Below are positions 1-12,023 of a stretch of 64,000 nucleotides of DNA, piece by piece. The notes under the pieces are model-generated. The model did no database searches. It was not told the DNA's origin and saw nothing but the letters and a program-made list of their open reading frames with translations. Numbering within the stretch: the first letter of the stretch is position 1; every line of letters starts with the position of its first letter. This stretch comes from Brachycybe producta. Taxonomy: Eukaryota > Arthropoda > Diplopoda > Playtdesmida > Andrognathidae. Location: the NCBI GenBank assembly GCA_036925085.1, contig JAUPFP010000016.1, positions 4,089,903 through 4,153,902 on the forward strand, given 5' to 3'. The position numbers and the translations under genes were made by a program.

Positions 1-2370
1 GTAAAAAATAAACGTTTTTATCGACTTTTAAAATTTGCCTGCTGCATTAAATCAATTTTACTTTTAAAGTTGATGAAAAATGTGAATTTCGATCAGAAAA
101 TGTCTGGTTTAGAAGTTTATATATCATAATGAAATTGAATTTAGTCTTATTGATATTTTCTTGACTTTTCTAGTTTCTAACAAATTTTATATTTGTTGTA
201 AGAAAAAAAAATGACTCATGGATTTCTGATAAGTATGATAACCTTAGGACTAAAATATGAATTTTTACTACTTGCAACAACAACAACAACAAAAAGTGCC
301 CACACAACCTCCAAGACTGTATTTTGTAACTACTAATAAAAATGGCATTTGATAAATGTGCAACATGACTGGTGTTGTGTTCTATGCATCATAAATCACT
401 GGAGTTTTTTTTTTTGGTACAAATCTACTGACATATTTCCTCTCATTTTGAAAGAAAAAGAGGTAAAAACACACAACAACAACACAGAAAGAACACACAA
501 CTAACTCTTCTCCTCCTTTTCTCTGTAGGGCTCATCATTATGAAAGTGCCAAAGAAAGAATAAGAGAGATTGTGTTTTTTGGAGAGAGGGGAGTGTGAGA
601 GGATGGGGGGGGACCCCATTATAGCTACTTTTCGTTCGAAAAATCTTATTTAATTAAAATGGTGGTGATGTTGTATGTGTGTTGCATATCTATTTTTCTG
701 TTATTGTTGTTCGAATGGAATCTGTCAGTTGCAGAATCATCTAAAGAACAACTGAATAAGAGAAGAAGAAGAAAAAAAAAATGAGAAAAAGTGTAGAGGG
801 GATGAGGGGGAGGCTAAAAGAGGAGAGAGAGAGAGCTGTGTGTACTCTTATTTTACACAAGGTTAAATAGGTTTAGAATGAACATAATGAACTTCAAACA
901 TTCTTGAACTGCATTATGTTTTTATAGAAAGTAATCTTATTTTAGAAAACGGTTTTATTTTTTAAAAAAATCTCTTTTGATTCCAAAAAATGTGCGTTTT
1001 CATGTGCTGTGAGCTGTGCAGTGGCGTAGCTACATTTTTTGGGGGGACTAATCGTCGGTCACTAGGTGACCTGCACTTAAGAACTGTAGGTTACTAGGTG
1101 ACCTACAGTTTAGAACTTTATGTCGGTGATTAGGTGGAGTTACATTAAATTAAGCTTGTTGCAGGGAGGTCTGGAGGTAATGCAAAAAAAAGTGTAGGTC
1201 ACTGAGTGGCCTACTATTCTTCTCCAAATAGCTATTTGAAAGTGTAGCTCACTTAGTGACCTATGATTAGTCTGTCCGTTTTTTGGCGCCCGTGAGCAAA
1301 AAATCTTCAGTGCTCCCCCAAGCCACCCACATTTTTTTTTTAAATAGAAATTCATAAGTAAACGAAAAATTGCGTTTTTCAGTTGCAGAACCTGGTTAGA
1401 GGCTAGAAACGTGAACACACAGTACCCTGCAAAATATCTGTCAAAGACAGATCGGAGTTTTGTGCCCGAACAGCTGAAAACAGCTGAAAACCGTCTGCCG
1501 ACTCCCATCATGAAATGTGTGCACTGCATTTTTGCATACAGCACACAACAAAAAAGCATGAATCTGGAAGCTCAAAGCGCGCATGAAAATCCACCTTAAA
1601 CATTGGAAGATTCCTCCTTCCTCGCTTTTTTTTGCTTCTTTATAATGGCAACAACAGTCGTGATTAGAATACATTTAAAGTCAAGAGCCACAACCACTAT
1701 CGTTGGCTTTTATGTATAAGAGAAATGAAAAAAAAGGTCTCATCATGATGACACCCTTATAGTCAGTCTATGAGTAAAAATTTAAACCGAGCACCAGAGG
1801 CAGGCGCGCAGTACTTGCAAAAAATATCATTGATTTTTTAGTATGTGTGAGTCAGGTGCATCGAAGTGTTTAACTGAAAAAAAAATTCAAGTTTGACATC
1901 TGACCTCGTTCACACTACCGAAAAATGGTCCCGAACTTGACCATAAGGTTACATTTCTAGTCAGTGATTTGGCAATGAAATAACATCATTTTAAAATGTC
2001 CAATCTGAACATTTATTGTTTCTAGTGCCAAGACAATTAATTTGAGCTATCATTTATCTCAGGATAATATTTTTAGTAATTAATGAATAATTTTTTTCTT
2101 CTCACAAAAGTATATAAACTTTTATGAACTAAATGTTTGGAGTTGATGGTCTCATTTACAAAACAAAACAGTGGTTCTATTATTAGAGATCTGCTAGTTT
2201 AACCATAATTTTTCAAGAAATTTGGAAATCTCAAAGCAAAGAAAATTCAAAATTTTGATGAAATTAGCATTAAAAAAACAGTTTATAGTATTTTTTGCTG
2301 CGAATGATACCCAAAACCTACACCACATGTGATAGTATTTTCTTTTTCTTGCAAGAGACCTGTCTGTAAG
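1..2370. other. AT-rich non-coding stretch with repeat fragments
   Basis: No open frame here looks like protein. The stretch holds A/T runs and GA-rich patches. At 1019-1290 there is a block opening with a GTGGCGTAGC string, often seen near the ends of dispersed animal repeats, followed by repeated TAGGTGACCT-like words in both orientations. A segment at about 1550-1605 resembles 32785-32830 (shared core AAGCTCAAA-CGCGCA-GAAAATCCACC), so both are probably pieces of one dispersed repeat. Confidence 0.5.
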
Positions 2371-2578
2371 ACAGGCAATTAGAAATCGGGACATACAGAA
2401 GTTGGCTCCGCCCTTTTTATGACGACCAGCAACTTCTAATTTGTTTTTTTGTGTGGTTCGACGTTGAAAAGGGCGGAGCATGTGACGTCAGACTACATAA
2501 CCAACCAATTAGAAGTTGCGCGGTCGTCATAAAAAGGGCGGAGCCAACTTCTGTATGTCCCGATTTCTAATTGCCTGT
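2371..2578. mobile_element. MITE, ACAGGCA family copy A (Mutator-like)
   Basis: A 208-bp palindromic element starting ACAGGCAATTAGAAATCGGG and ending with its inverse (…AATTGCCTGT). A perfect 9-bp direct repeat GTCTGTAAG flanks it at 2362-2370 and 2579-2587, which I read as the target-site duplication. Arms contain CCGCCC/GGGCGG boxes and the segment pairs along most of its length. There is a CRE octamer TGACGTCA at 2483-2490. No coding capacity. A 9-bp duplication suggests mobilisation by a Mutator-like transposase, which is an inference. Related copies lie at 37780, 44313, 45092 and 45581. Confidence 0.85.
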
Positions 2579-4274
2579 GTCTGTAAGTGATGAATTTAAA
2601 ATGATAGAGATTCATCTCTTTTTTTTAATAAATTCTGTTTGACACCACTTTTGTTGGTGTAACTAAAACAGGTCACTTTTTTGACATTTATAAGGCCTTC
2701 TTTATCATTTGGTGTGTGTTTATTTATGTGTGTCTGTGCGTTTGTTTTGTAAGTTGATTCCCAATTGACTCTGTAACTCATTAAAATTTTAATCCAGCAA
2801 GCTTGTTAATTTGTTTGACTTAAAGCCTGGGCGATTTGCAAAACAAAAATCGAGTCAAGTTACAAGCTTTTTCTCTTGTTTTTTTGGGAGGGAGGGAAGA
2901 GGTTTATATAAATACTGTATATTGCATGCGTTGCATATATGTGGTTGAATGAATGTCGCCGCCGCCGCCACTGCCACCGCCACCTCCGCCACTGACAAAA
3001 TGCAATCATCTCTACTTCTAAATTTAACTTTTGAGTGCGTCTGTACGTGCGCGTGTATGTATATGTATGTATATATATATATATATAGTTAGTTATATAC
3101 AGTATGTGGAAGGAAGGTGGGAGAAAGGGATTTTGAAACGGGAGAGGAAGGGCGGAAATTTACATTTCAGAGTCTTTTAAGTGGACTTGTATCTATTTAA
3201 ATAATATATTTAAATGCATTTTTGTGAATTGTTATTTTCATATATATATATAGGATAAGGTTTCACAAAAAAAAGAGAAGAGTTTGGCATCAAGAGTGAC
3301 ATTACATACTATGCATTTTGATATTGAGCAGGAATGTCACATTTTGGAAAGTTTGTTTTTAGTCTTCAATGAATTGTAAATAATTTAATAATCAAACGGT
3401 TTCTGCGAGCAAAGCAGTAGCTCGTATAAGTAGCCATTGCAAAAAACGACCGTATTCTGCGACTTTACTTAAAGCCAAAGTGCAATTTAAAAGCTAAACT
3501 TCAGAGGCAACTTTAATAAGAAAATAAAAGTGTTGTAGAAACTAGAAGAGTAAATGAATCACTTAAAATGACTTTCATATTTGATAACTTTTAAGTTTAA
3601 AAGTGTAAAAGCTCCTGAAGCACTGTATATTCTGTCTTGCAAGAGCAAAATTATGAAAAAGTCGAAATGTTTTTTTTAGAAACTAGACAGGTAGCTTAAT
3701 TGTTTAAGAGTTTTTTCAAGCTAATATTTTTTGCATTAGTTAAAAAATGATCCATTTTTAAGTAGGCAATTTATTTTAATTATGTCTATAAAAATATCAA
3801 TGTTTGCACTTGGTTCCAAATATTACCTAATTTGGGAACGCGGTTTCAGAGAATTTTTCTGAAATTTTGAAACTATTCTGTTTTTTTTTTTCTTCTTCTC
3901 AAAAATAGAAAACGATTGTCTAAAATGTTTCTTCAAAATAAACAATTGTGAAAACTTTTTTTAATTGTCAAAAAGTTTAACTGCTTTTTTGTCAATTACT
4001 TTTCTATTTTTAACAAGGCCTTTCTGAGGCCCAACCAAGAGAGTACCGCCTTCAGGTCTTTTAACAGCCTTGTGGGAGGTCACTCACACACGTGTGTCAG
4101 GTGGCACACGCGTGTTTGTGGGTGTCATAAGTTTTTCTTAACTTTGATTATTTTGTCTTTCAAGAATAAAGTTTGAAAATCATTCTACTTGCATGGTGTG
4201 ATTTAAGTAATTTCCAAACACGTTAGTTGTAATTTTCAAACGGCTTCTAGTTATCAATGAAAAAGTGATTCTAT
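2579..4274. other. Non-coding stretch, microsatellites and repeat pieces
   Basis: Nothing coding is seen. It includes a GCC/CCG-rich microsatellite at about 2956-2994 that stands out in the AT-rich background, short TA tracts near 3070 and 3240, and two copies of the dispersed AGAAACTAGA-AG-GTAGCT core at about 3537 and 3677. Confidence 0.5.
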
Positions 4275-4464
4275 GGCCTTGTTTCCATTGGGGTGAAAAT
4301 TTGCACTTGTTGAAAAATGTCAGCTGGTGAAAAATTGAAGACACGTGACCTTTGCTTATGATAGTGAATGGGCGGGGGGGGGGGGGTGGGCCACGAGTGT
4401 TCTCTTTTTCACCAGTTGAAATTTTCAAAAAGTTCAAATTTTCACTCCAGTGGAAACAAGGCCT
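4275..4464. mobile_element. Foldback MITE, GGCCTTGTTTCCA family copy 1
   Basis: An inverted-repeat element of about 190 bp. The left end GGCCTTGTTTCCATTGG pairs with the right end CCAGTGGAAACAAGGCC, and inner stretches (TGAAAATTT… with …AAATTTTCA) continue the pairing. TAT flanks both ends, compatible with a TA or TAT target duplication. A run of 12 or more G lies in the loop at about 4374-4386. A second copy is at 35604-35767 in a neuroligin intron. No coding capacity. Confidence 0.75.
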
Positions 4465-6559
4465 ATACACTGCTTGCAGTGATTGCGTATTTTCAGGGGA
4501 CAAACTTATCATCTTTAATTGAAATTGTTTAGAAACAACATTTTCTCGTTCCAGATTGTTTTCTACAAACTGTCAGAATAAATTGAAAGTATGTTTAAAA
4601 CTGGAAAGGTAAAGGGACGAAATAAAAATATTTTCATAACCGTTATTTTTAAGATAATTTTTTTTATCGTAGTTTAAAAAGATAAAATTTGTGACTTTTT
4701 TATGTTTTGATATTTTTTTTTGAAGTGAAAAGAAAAATTGTAATTGGCTTTTTTCGTCCTCGAACACAATTTATTTTTAAGGATACATTACATGAAACTA
4801 CCCTTGGCCTATTTCTTTACTTTTCTACTTTTTAACACCCCTTTTCAATTTGATTTCAAAAGTATCTTAGATTTTATTGGTTTCGACATCCAAGGCCCAA
4901 ATTCAAGAAGGAAACTTAGCAATTAAACTTTAACTCTCTCAATAGAGTTACATAAAGACAGAGAAATTCTCAACTATGTTTTTTTATGTTAAAACTCTTC
5001 ATTATGATTAGATAAGTGGAAAAATAGTTAAAATGGTTCTCCTCCATATGTGAGATATATCTTTTACAATTGTTACTAATATTGGCCTATAATAATAAAA
5101 GGTTATGTTAATGCATTCAATTCGTTTTCTACATTTTCATCGAAAATAGCAACCTCTTCTTTCCATTTTTATCCTATTTTTATAGTAGGCTATTCGTTTT
5201 GCCATTTTAATGAGCTCTTTTCAAGCGTTTTGAAGTGTTGAAGGGGGGGGGGGGGGGTTTGATGCTTTTTGAAGAATTTTTCTTAAATGGTTTCTCTTCC
5301 TCGCCACTTGCGGCCACTTGACACTCACACTCCCCTTTGAATAATTTAAGTGATTTTTACTTATATATTAGGTGGTAAAATGTGTTTTTTTGTGTGTGTG
5401 TGTGGAAATGTATTCATGTGTTTTGATACCAATTTCAATGTATATTTAAGAGTTTTGAGTAGTTGGCGTTGTCATTCAAGTATCACTTGAGACTTGGTTG
5501 GTGAAATTGGGGTTTGTGTTAACTTTTCTTTTTCTTTTATGTGTGTTTTTAAAGTGGTTGGAGAAGTTAAAAGTGAAGTGACTCTTAAAAATGTTATGTT
5601 TGTGTGTAAATAGTTTGTTGGGAAGATTTTAAGTATGAAAATGACCATAAAGTTACTTCTGCTTTTTCCATTTGAAGGAGAAGAATAAAAAAAAAATAAT
5701 GCAATCTGATATAATCACACACATAGACACTCATAGACACACATAGACATACATACAAACACGCATAGGAAACAAAATTAACATCAAAACATTTTAATAA
5801 AAGTTACAGCCTTTAATAATTAGGGTTTTTTGTTGTTGAAATGGTGGTCACCCAATCTCAACTGTGTTGCCACACCGTCGATAAATTAACATTAGTTTGA
5901 GATGAATACAAATTATGACAGTTTTGAAAGTGCATCACAGAGGTCAAAGTTTTCAAGTCATATACACGATATGGGAGGATCATTATCATCATATTGCTGT
6001 ACATTAAGAGAAAGAGAAAAAGAGAGAGAGAAATATATCAGATGTGTTTATTATTGTAGGTGTTTATTTACAATGTCACATAATAAATAATAATGTAAAA
6101 AAAAGATATGAGGTATTTAGGTCACACAACTAATGAAATGACAGGTCTGAATTCAAGAAGAAGAAACCTTGGTATAGGTCTACTTGAAGTCCAACTTATA
6201 TTTTTGTTGAACAAAAGGGGCCTTATTACAAATTCATAAAATTGTGACAGTAATATCTTATGATGTCGCTCTCTTGTGTGATTTATTGTTTTTTTCTTTT
6301 TGTAGATTTTTTATAGCTAGAAGAATTAAAGACACACGTCTGTAATGCTGTACTTGTGAAATTTGAAAATTGTAAAGAGTAAAACGATGTATTTGTGAAA
6401 TTTCTTGTAATTTTTTTTAATTTTCTTCTTTAAATAAGATTTCAAATTTTTTTATGTATATTTTAAAATAAATATATACAAATAAATAAATTTTCTAGAT
6501 GTTATCTACTTTCAAAAGTTCAAAACTTTGTTAGTTATTAAGAAGGTAAAAATCATGAT
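4465..6559. other. Non-coding AT-rich stretch
   Basis: No supported gene. It contains a poly-G run at about 5245-5259, a TG tract near 5391-5402 and AT-rich filler. Short open frames here have composition typical of AT-rich DNA and no recognisable motif. Confidence 0.45.
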
Positions 6560-6792
6560 TTATACTTGCCTCAGTGCAAGAAGAAGCTTGTGATGTCAAA
6601 GGGGTTGACGAAAAATTTAGGATTGTGTTAGATTGTGTTAGGGTTGTGGGATAATAACAGAAGAATGTCATAACCTTTTCGTTTAAACTGTTGATATTAT
6701 CTCTTATTATATCAAGACTAAACGAAACAATCTTGAATTTTACGTCAATTCCTCTGACGTCACAAAGTAAATCTTTCTATGTGGCATGTATA
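6560..6792. mobile_element. Foldback MITE, CRE-bearing GTATAC family copy 1
   Basis: Inverted repeat of about 230 bp. The left side (TATACTTGCCTCAGTGCAAG… then AAGCTTGTGATGTCA) mirrors the right side (TGACGTCACAAAG… then GGCATGTATA). The right arm has the intact CRE octamer TGACGTCA at 6755-6762; the left-arm counterpart is mutated. It is the same family as 36825-37068, which is better preserved, and as the arms of a longer unit at 60660-61528. No coding capacity. Confidence 0.7.
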
Positions 6793-8192
6793 TTTTCAAT
6801 AAAAAAACTTGCTTAGAGGCTAGAGTTCTTCCAGAATTAATCACCACTTAACCAAAAAAAAATTTCTTATATTTTAGCCTCTAATTTTATAACTGAAATC
6901 AATAAGTGAAAATCAATAATTCTTTTTATTGATATTTGAAAAGAATTTCATTTTAGGAGAAGAAAAAAAAACTCACATCGAAATTTGATTGTTGTTTTTA
7001 ATTACATTAATATTGAATATGAAAAGAATGTACAGACGTGAATCATTTGTTTTTTTTTTCTTTCTTGCTAACCACTCAAATCTCTCTCTAAAAAAAAGTG
7101 ATTGACGATCACAAAATCATAGTATAACACAATGTTATTACTATTGTATTGTTTTTCTTGATGGACATTCTAAAAAAAATACATTCTATTTATTAAATTT
7201 ATTGTTACAAATGCAAACTGATTACTATCTTGAGGTGTAATATGAGTTACTATAGAAAGTGACATTTCTAATAATTCACTGTTGCTTTCGTGTGGCGGCG
7301 GTGGTCCTTCTTTTTATCTTCTTTGTTTTTGTATGAAAACAAAATACAATTTTTATTTATTGCTTTGTTGTCTATCTGAAAGAACATCTATCAATCTCAG
7401 AAGAAAAGAGTATAGGGAATAAAGAAGAAAACCCTGATCACACAATGTCATCAGAAACAAATTGTTACCAAATTCTGATTCATGATTTTTTTTTTGGTGT
7501 TTGTGTCTTTATGGTTATTTATTTTCATCACATTTTAAACTCCTCAAATAACCAGATTGAAGGATAGTTTAAAGACGGGGTCACATTATTCAATAATTTG
7601 TTGTAAAACTGAAGTTCACAACACGAGGATAGAGTTTAGAATATTTTTCAGCCGAAGTTGTTGCGACTCGAGAATTTTGTAAAAAAAAATGTCAAGTGTA
7701 GTCAACCAATCTAAGAAACATAATACCCATGGGTTGCGCTTTTTCAAAAGCCCACTGGCCCATAGAGCTTTATGTAGATCTCTGGTTGCAACCACAATAT
7801 ACTTGAACAATAAAAAAGAAGGTAATAGAATAAAAAAACACAGAAACAGTACACTGTAGGGTTGTCACACGAACCCATACAGTTGTTGACAAAACCGATC
7901 ATTTTGAGTCCACTACAATGGTTGGAATGTGGTTCTTGTACAAAGGAGAAACGATTTTGCTGGTTTCGGTGATCGGACCACCTTTTGCCACTCATGTGCA
8001 AAGGATTGGTACTTATGTTATATATATTGCAACCACAGCACAATCACCTGCAACAACAAGACACAGACCACTCCTGAGTGGGAATCACAGGCAAACCGTA
8101 GAACTGAGCCTATTTCCTGGACATTTGCTAGCTACAGAGAAATATTGCATTATTAGATGGCATCCTTACTAGAAATCCACGTGTAATTAGTA
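6793..8192. other. Non-coding AT-rich stretch
   Basis: No supported gene. Open frames at 7616-8172 on both strands overlap one another, have no family motif and look spurious. The 8-bp string AATTAGTA at 8185-8192 abuts the next element. Confidence 0.4.
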
Positions 8193-8503
8193 GGGCTCGG
8201 ATTTTTTTATGCAATATATCAAGCAAATGCTTCTCAATCTGTGGCTCAAAAGACAATTGTGAAGGAACAATCCAGTTTAAATCAACCAACAATTAAGTAT
8301 TGTTTTTTTTTTCTCAATTAAAAACACTGGTTAGAGTCTATAACTGTAGTTGACAACTGATTGTAACCAGAAATCTAGCCTCTCATCAGCCTTTTTGATT
8401 AGAAAAAGCATAATGAAGCTCTAATGATGATGATTACTTCACAGTTGGCACTTGGGTCACAAGTTGAGAAATATTTGCTTGATTTTGCATAAAAATCCGA
8501 GCC
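8193..8503. mobile_element. hAT-like MITE, GGGCTCGG family copy 1
   Basis: A 311-bp foldback element. The left end GGGCTCGGATTTTTTTATGC mirrors the right end TGCATAAAAATCCGAGCC. Internal paired words include CTGGTTAGAG and its inverse CTAGCCTCT, and CTCAATCTGTGGC with GTCACAAGTTGAG. Flanks share TTAGTA (8187-8192 and 8504-8509), probably what is left of an 8-bp duplication. Copy 3 at 11726-12023 keeps a perfect 8-bp repeat, hence the hAT-like label. No transposase frame. Confidence 0.75.
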
Positions 8504-9127
8504 TTAGTAATTAGACATGGCCACCCAAGGCTAATGAATTCTCTTCTAGTACATGGTTCTGTTTTAGGACGAATTCTACAGACTTTTGACGATCATGTCT
8601 AAACTTTGTCTAAATGACAGCCATTAAATTTTATAATTGGGAATTATCCACCTTGCCACATGGTTATCGAGCTGATTGGAGGTGTACTGAGTTGAAATGA
8701 AATGTGCAGTGCGCGCCCCCTCCTTGTCAATATTGACTAATGTGACCCTGGCTTTAGAATAAAAGTTAGAATCCATAATATGTTGGATGTGTTTTATAAA
8801 AAAAAAAAGCAAAAAGAAAAACAGAATAAAAAGAATAAATAATATTATAAGAAAGAAATAAGAAAAGAGTGAGAGATGGCGTTGTGTTGATGTTGATATT
8901 GTTGTATGTTGTTTTTATTTTATTTTTTCTATGCTGACGCCTTCAGGAAATCTTATGGGATCTTCTGTAATGCTCTCTTGGATTACCTTGAGCTTTTGTT
9001 GTAAATGCCAATGTTAGGAAAGATGAGAAGGGAAATATAAGACAAAGTCAAAGATAGAAAAAAAGGCCTCATTGCAATGAAATGCAAACATGTGTCTTGT
9101 CATATAAGATTGTGGTGCGTGGAGGCC

Positions 9128-9133
<6 letters not shown>
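8504..9133. other. Non-coding stretch between MITE and microsatellite
   Basis: No gene supported. AT-rich with a poly-A patch near 8800 and no further recognisable repeat. Confidence 0.35.
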
Positions 9134-9184
<51 letters not shown>

Positions 9185-9213
9185 GTGGTGGGGGTGGTGG
9201 TGGTGGTGGTGGG
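9134..9213. repeat. (TA)n plus (GGT)n compound microsatellite
   Basis: Twenty-four TA units at 9134-9181 are followed directly by a GGTG/GGT-rich tract to about 9213. Reading frames through it (Tyr-Ile and His repeats on one strand, poly-Gly on the other) are artefacts of the repeat. Confidence 0.95.
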
Positions 9214-9583
9214 GTTTTAATATTTGTATACATTGCACATTTTGACATTCAGACAGAAACATGATTACAGGGAGAGAGAGAGACAGAGAGTGAAAAGAAG
9301 GTCTCTAGACGACAAACAAATCGTTCAGAACAAGCTCTTATTTATTATTATTATATGACATTGTTATAATTATAACAATCATCAGACGATAATACTTGTC
9401 AGTTAAGACACAAATTGTTACGAGATTTTTCTTATCTCCCAAGTTGAAAACAAATGGGGGAGAAAAAACTAAAACAAGAATTTGATCCACTTGAAAAGGA
9501 GAAAAACTTGTCAATTTTTTTCTCTTATCTACAGAAATGTTTTTTTATACAATTTTTTCTTCTTCTTTTAAAAGTAATTATTA

Positions 9584-10077
9584 GGGCTAGAATTGTGATT
9601 GCAATATCAAGCAAATGTTTCTCAATCAGTGGCCCAAGTGCCAATTGTGAAGTAATCATCATTATCATTACAGCAACTTGGTCCAATTATGTTTTTTTCT
9701 AATCAAAAGGGGTGGTTAGAGGTTAGATGTGTGGTTTTTATTATCAGTTGTCAACAAGATTTATAGCCTCCAACTAGTGTTTTTAAATGAAGAAACTATA
9801 ATTGTTGGTTGATCTAAACGGGATTTTAATTTCACAATTGGCTCTTGGGCCACAGATTGAGAAACATCATCACTAAAGCAGCTGCAATTATGCTTTTTTA
9901 AATCAAAAAGGCTAGTTAAAGGCTAGAAAGAGTTCTAGCCTCTAACCAGTGTTTTTGTTTGAAAAAATACCATATACTTGTTGGTTGATCTAAACGGGAT
10001 TGTAGTTTTACAATTGGAACTTGGGCCACGACAGATTGAGAAACATTTGTTTGATATTTCATAAAAATACGATCCCT
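9584..10077. mobile_element. hAT-like MITE, GGGCTCGG family copy 2, expanded or rearranged
   Basis: Starts GGGCTAGAATTGTGATTGCA and ends CATAAAAATACGATCCCT, which resembles the family ends with mutations. At about 494 bp it is longer than copies 1 and 3 because the middle is duplicated: the TTGGGCCACAGATTGAGAAAC block occurs twice (about 9846-9870 and 10020-10046), as does the TGGTTAGAGG block. No clear target duplication. It could be a nested or tandemly duplicated insertion. Confidence 0.6.
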
Positions 10078-10990
10078 AGTGATCATTAATGATAAAATGG
10101 AAAAAAATAAATTAAAAGGGTATATAAGTTGAAAGAGAGAAAGAGAAAATGAAATATTTCATTAATCTTTTACTCAATAAAAAGGGGCCGTTTGCAAAAA
10201 TCTCTTTTTGGTGGTCACAAAATTTGTAACCCGCCTATTATTATATCAGTAAAAAAATTAGAATTCAAACTGAATTAATATGAAATCATTCAAAAAAATG
10301 TCACATTTTTCAAAACTGATGAAAGATAAAAAAAAATTATGTTCATTTTGTATGGAAAAAAAGGGGGGCCATGTTTTTTATACTAAAATGATAAAAGTCA
10401 ATTATTTATTATTTGAATTGTTGTGCAATATATTTAGCTTTATTGATACGTGTGTATGTGTCTAATATATAGAATATTTGTAATGAAATTTATGTCTTGA
10501 AGTGACATATAATGGATGAGGCTAAATTATGCAAATTATTGAAACTGGTGTCGACGAAATGTTAGTGTTTGTGTTCGTGATTTTAGAATACTACAACTTC
10601 TATTATTTCTGTCAATTTTAAAGAAAAAATTTAAAGTGTGTCAGAAAAAAATTATTTAAAGTGTGTTAGAAAGTAGAAAAGCAAATGCATGAAAAAATCG
10701 TATTTTTATTTTATTATAAAAATTTTTTTTTTATTAACGTAAGCAGAGAAATTTTACTGTCGAAAAAGCGTCGGACCGATCTCGGTAGATTAGGACCCGG
10801 CAGAGTGCGTCGGCAACACGGGCCCACTTTCGGCCTACCGTGGCCGAAAGTGGGCTGACTATGGTCAAAACTGGCCACGGTGGCCATACGTTGAGAACGG
10901 GTAAAAAGTTTACTCCCCCGGAGCGTTAACCCCCCCCCCCCCCCCCCCCCCGACACAATTTGACTTATTTGCTCGATATTTCATAAAAGT
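10078..10990. other. Non-coding stretch with a GC-rich island
   Basis: Mostly AT-rich filler. About 10745-10951 changes sharply to GC-rich sequence: a perfect hairpin with 14-bp arms (GCCCACTTTCGGCC at 10822-10835 and its inverse at 10842-10855, 6-base loop), then a run of 22 C at 10930-10951. No gene is visible in it. Confidence 0.5.
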
Positions 10991-11085
10991 GCAAGCAACC
11001 TCCTGAAAGTAGGCAAACACTGTTAACAACCCTTTTGTGTTAGCAGTGATTGCCTCCTTTTAGGAAATTGCTTGCAATTGTGCCT
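10991..11085. repeat. Small inverted repeat with AGGCAATCACTGC core
   Basis: A 95-bp palindrome: GCAAGCAACCTCCTGAAAGT… pairs with …TTTTAGGAAATTGCTTGC. Each arm carries a version of the word AGGCAATCACTGCTAAC, left arm mutated. The same word is found singly at about 32892 and 35138, and as an inverted pair at 50690-50790, so this is a dispersed repeat core. Confidence 0.65.
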
Positions 11086-11725
11086 GTGGCGCTTATCTAG
11101 CGTCTAATCGAATAATCGTCAAATTGAACAAATAACAAACTGAATAAACGCTAGATGGAAATAAGCGCCAATTTAAACAAAAGCCCAAACTGAACAAGCA
11201 CCAAATTAAGTAACGAATTCTAAAAATAGCAGCCTCCAAGCTTTAACTTGGGAGTTGTATATAGTTGGTGCGCCGCGTCAGCGTCGCTACGCTGAAGGTG
11301 CACATTAAAGAAGAAAAATGGACGTAGAGGCTAAAACGAACCATGATTTGTTTAAACAAACTGGACTTCGCAATCGAGAAAACTGAATGAGCGTCAAACT
11401 GATTGAACGCCAATTTGACACTTGTTCAGTTTGGCGCTTAATCAGTCGCCTCTTTCAAACTACGAAAAAATGTTCATCTTTTGTTATTCTAGTTTTTAAC
11501 ACACTTTTAATTTATTTTGTTTCTATAGAGCTGAGACAAGAAAAGCCTCTAATCAGATAAACCAATGATTTTAGGCGGAAACTTGGCTCTTGTATCACAT
11601 TATCAAATTAAATTTGTTTTTTTCCACAGATGATTGAATTCGTTATTATTCCATGTTTATTGATTGACATAATTTTCGATGTCGTCAACTTTTTGTCAGA
11701 AGATTCCTTTTTTTTCTAATTAATA
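11086..11725. other. Non-coding stretch with short palindromes
   Basis: Contains a short inverted repeat at about 11088-11175 (GGCGCTTATCTAGCG with GCTAGATGGAAATAAGCGCC), several scattered copies of AAACTGAA-AAGCGCCAA-like words, and another at about 11380-11452 (GAATGAGCGTCAAACTGATT with AGTTTGGCGCTTAATC). These look like remains of foldback elements. No gene. Confidence 0.45.
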
Positions 11726-12023
11726 GGGCTCGGATTTTTATGCATTATTAGGTAAATGTTTCCCAATCGGTGGCCCAAGAGCCAATTGCCATCAGAGCAA
11801 TAGCTATTATGCGTTTTCTAATTGAAAAGGCTGGTTAGAGGCTAGATGTCTATTTACTATCGATTGTCAACTCTAGTTTTAACCTCTAACTAGTGTTTTT
11901 GATTGAAAAAAATTAATCATAATTGTTGGTTGGTTCAAACGGAATTGTAACTTGACAATTGGCCCTTGGTCCACAGATTGAGAAACATTTGTTTGATATT
12001 TCATAAAAATCCGATGCTCGAGC
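11726..12023. mobile_element. hAT-like MITE, GGGCTCGG family copy 3
   Basis: A 298-bp element, GGGCTCGGATTTTTATGCAT at the left and CATAAAAATCCGATGCTCGA followed by GC at the right. It is flanked by the perfect 8-bp direct repeat AATTAATA (11718-11725 and 12024-12031), the duplication size of hAT elements. The middle carries the family words TGGTTAGAGGCTAGA and CTCTAACTAGTGTTTTTGA in inverted order. No transposase frame, so non-autonomous. Confidence 0.8.

Noticed and set aside
1140..1674. Overlapping minus- and plus-strand frames of 62-139 codons
   Set aside because: No motif, overlapping on both strands, and inside repeat-derived sequence.
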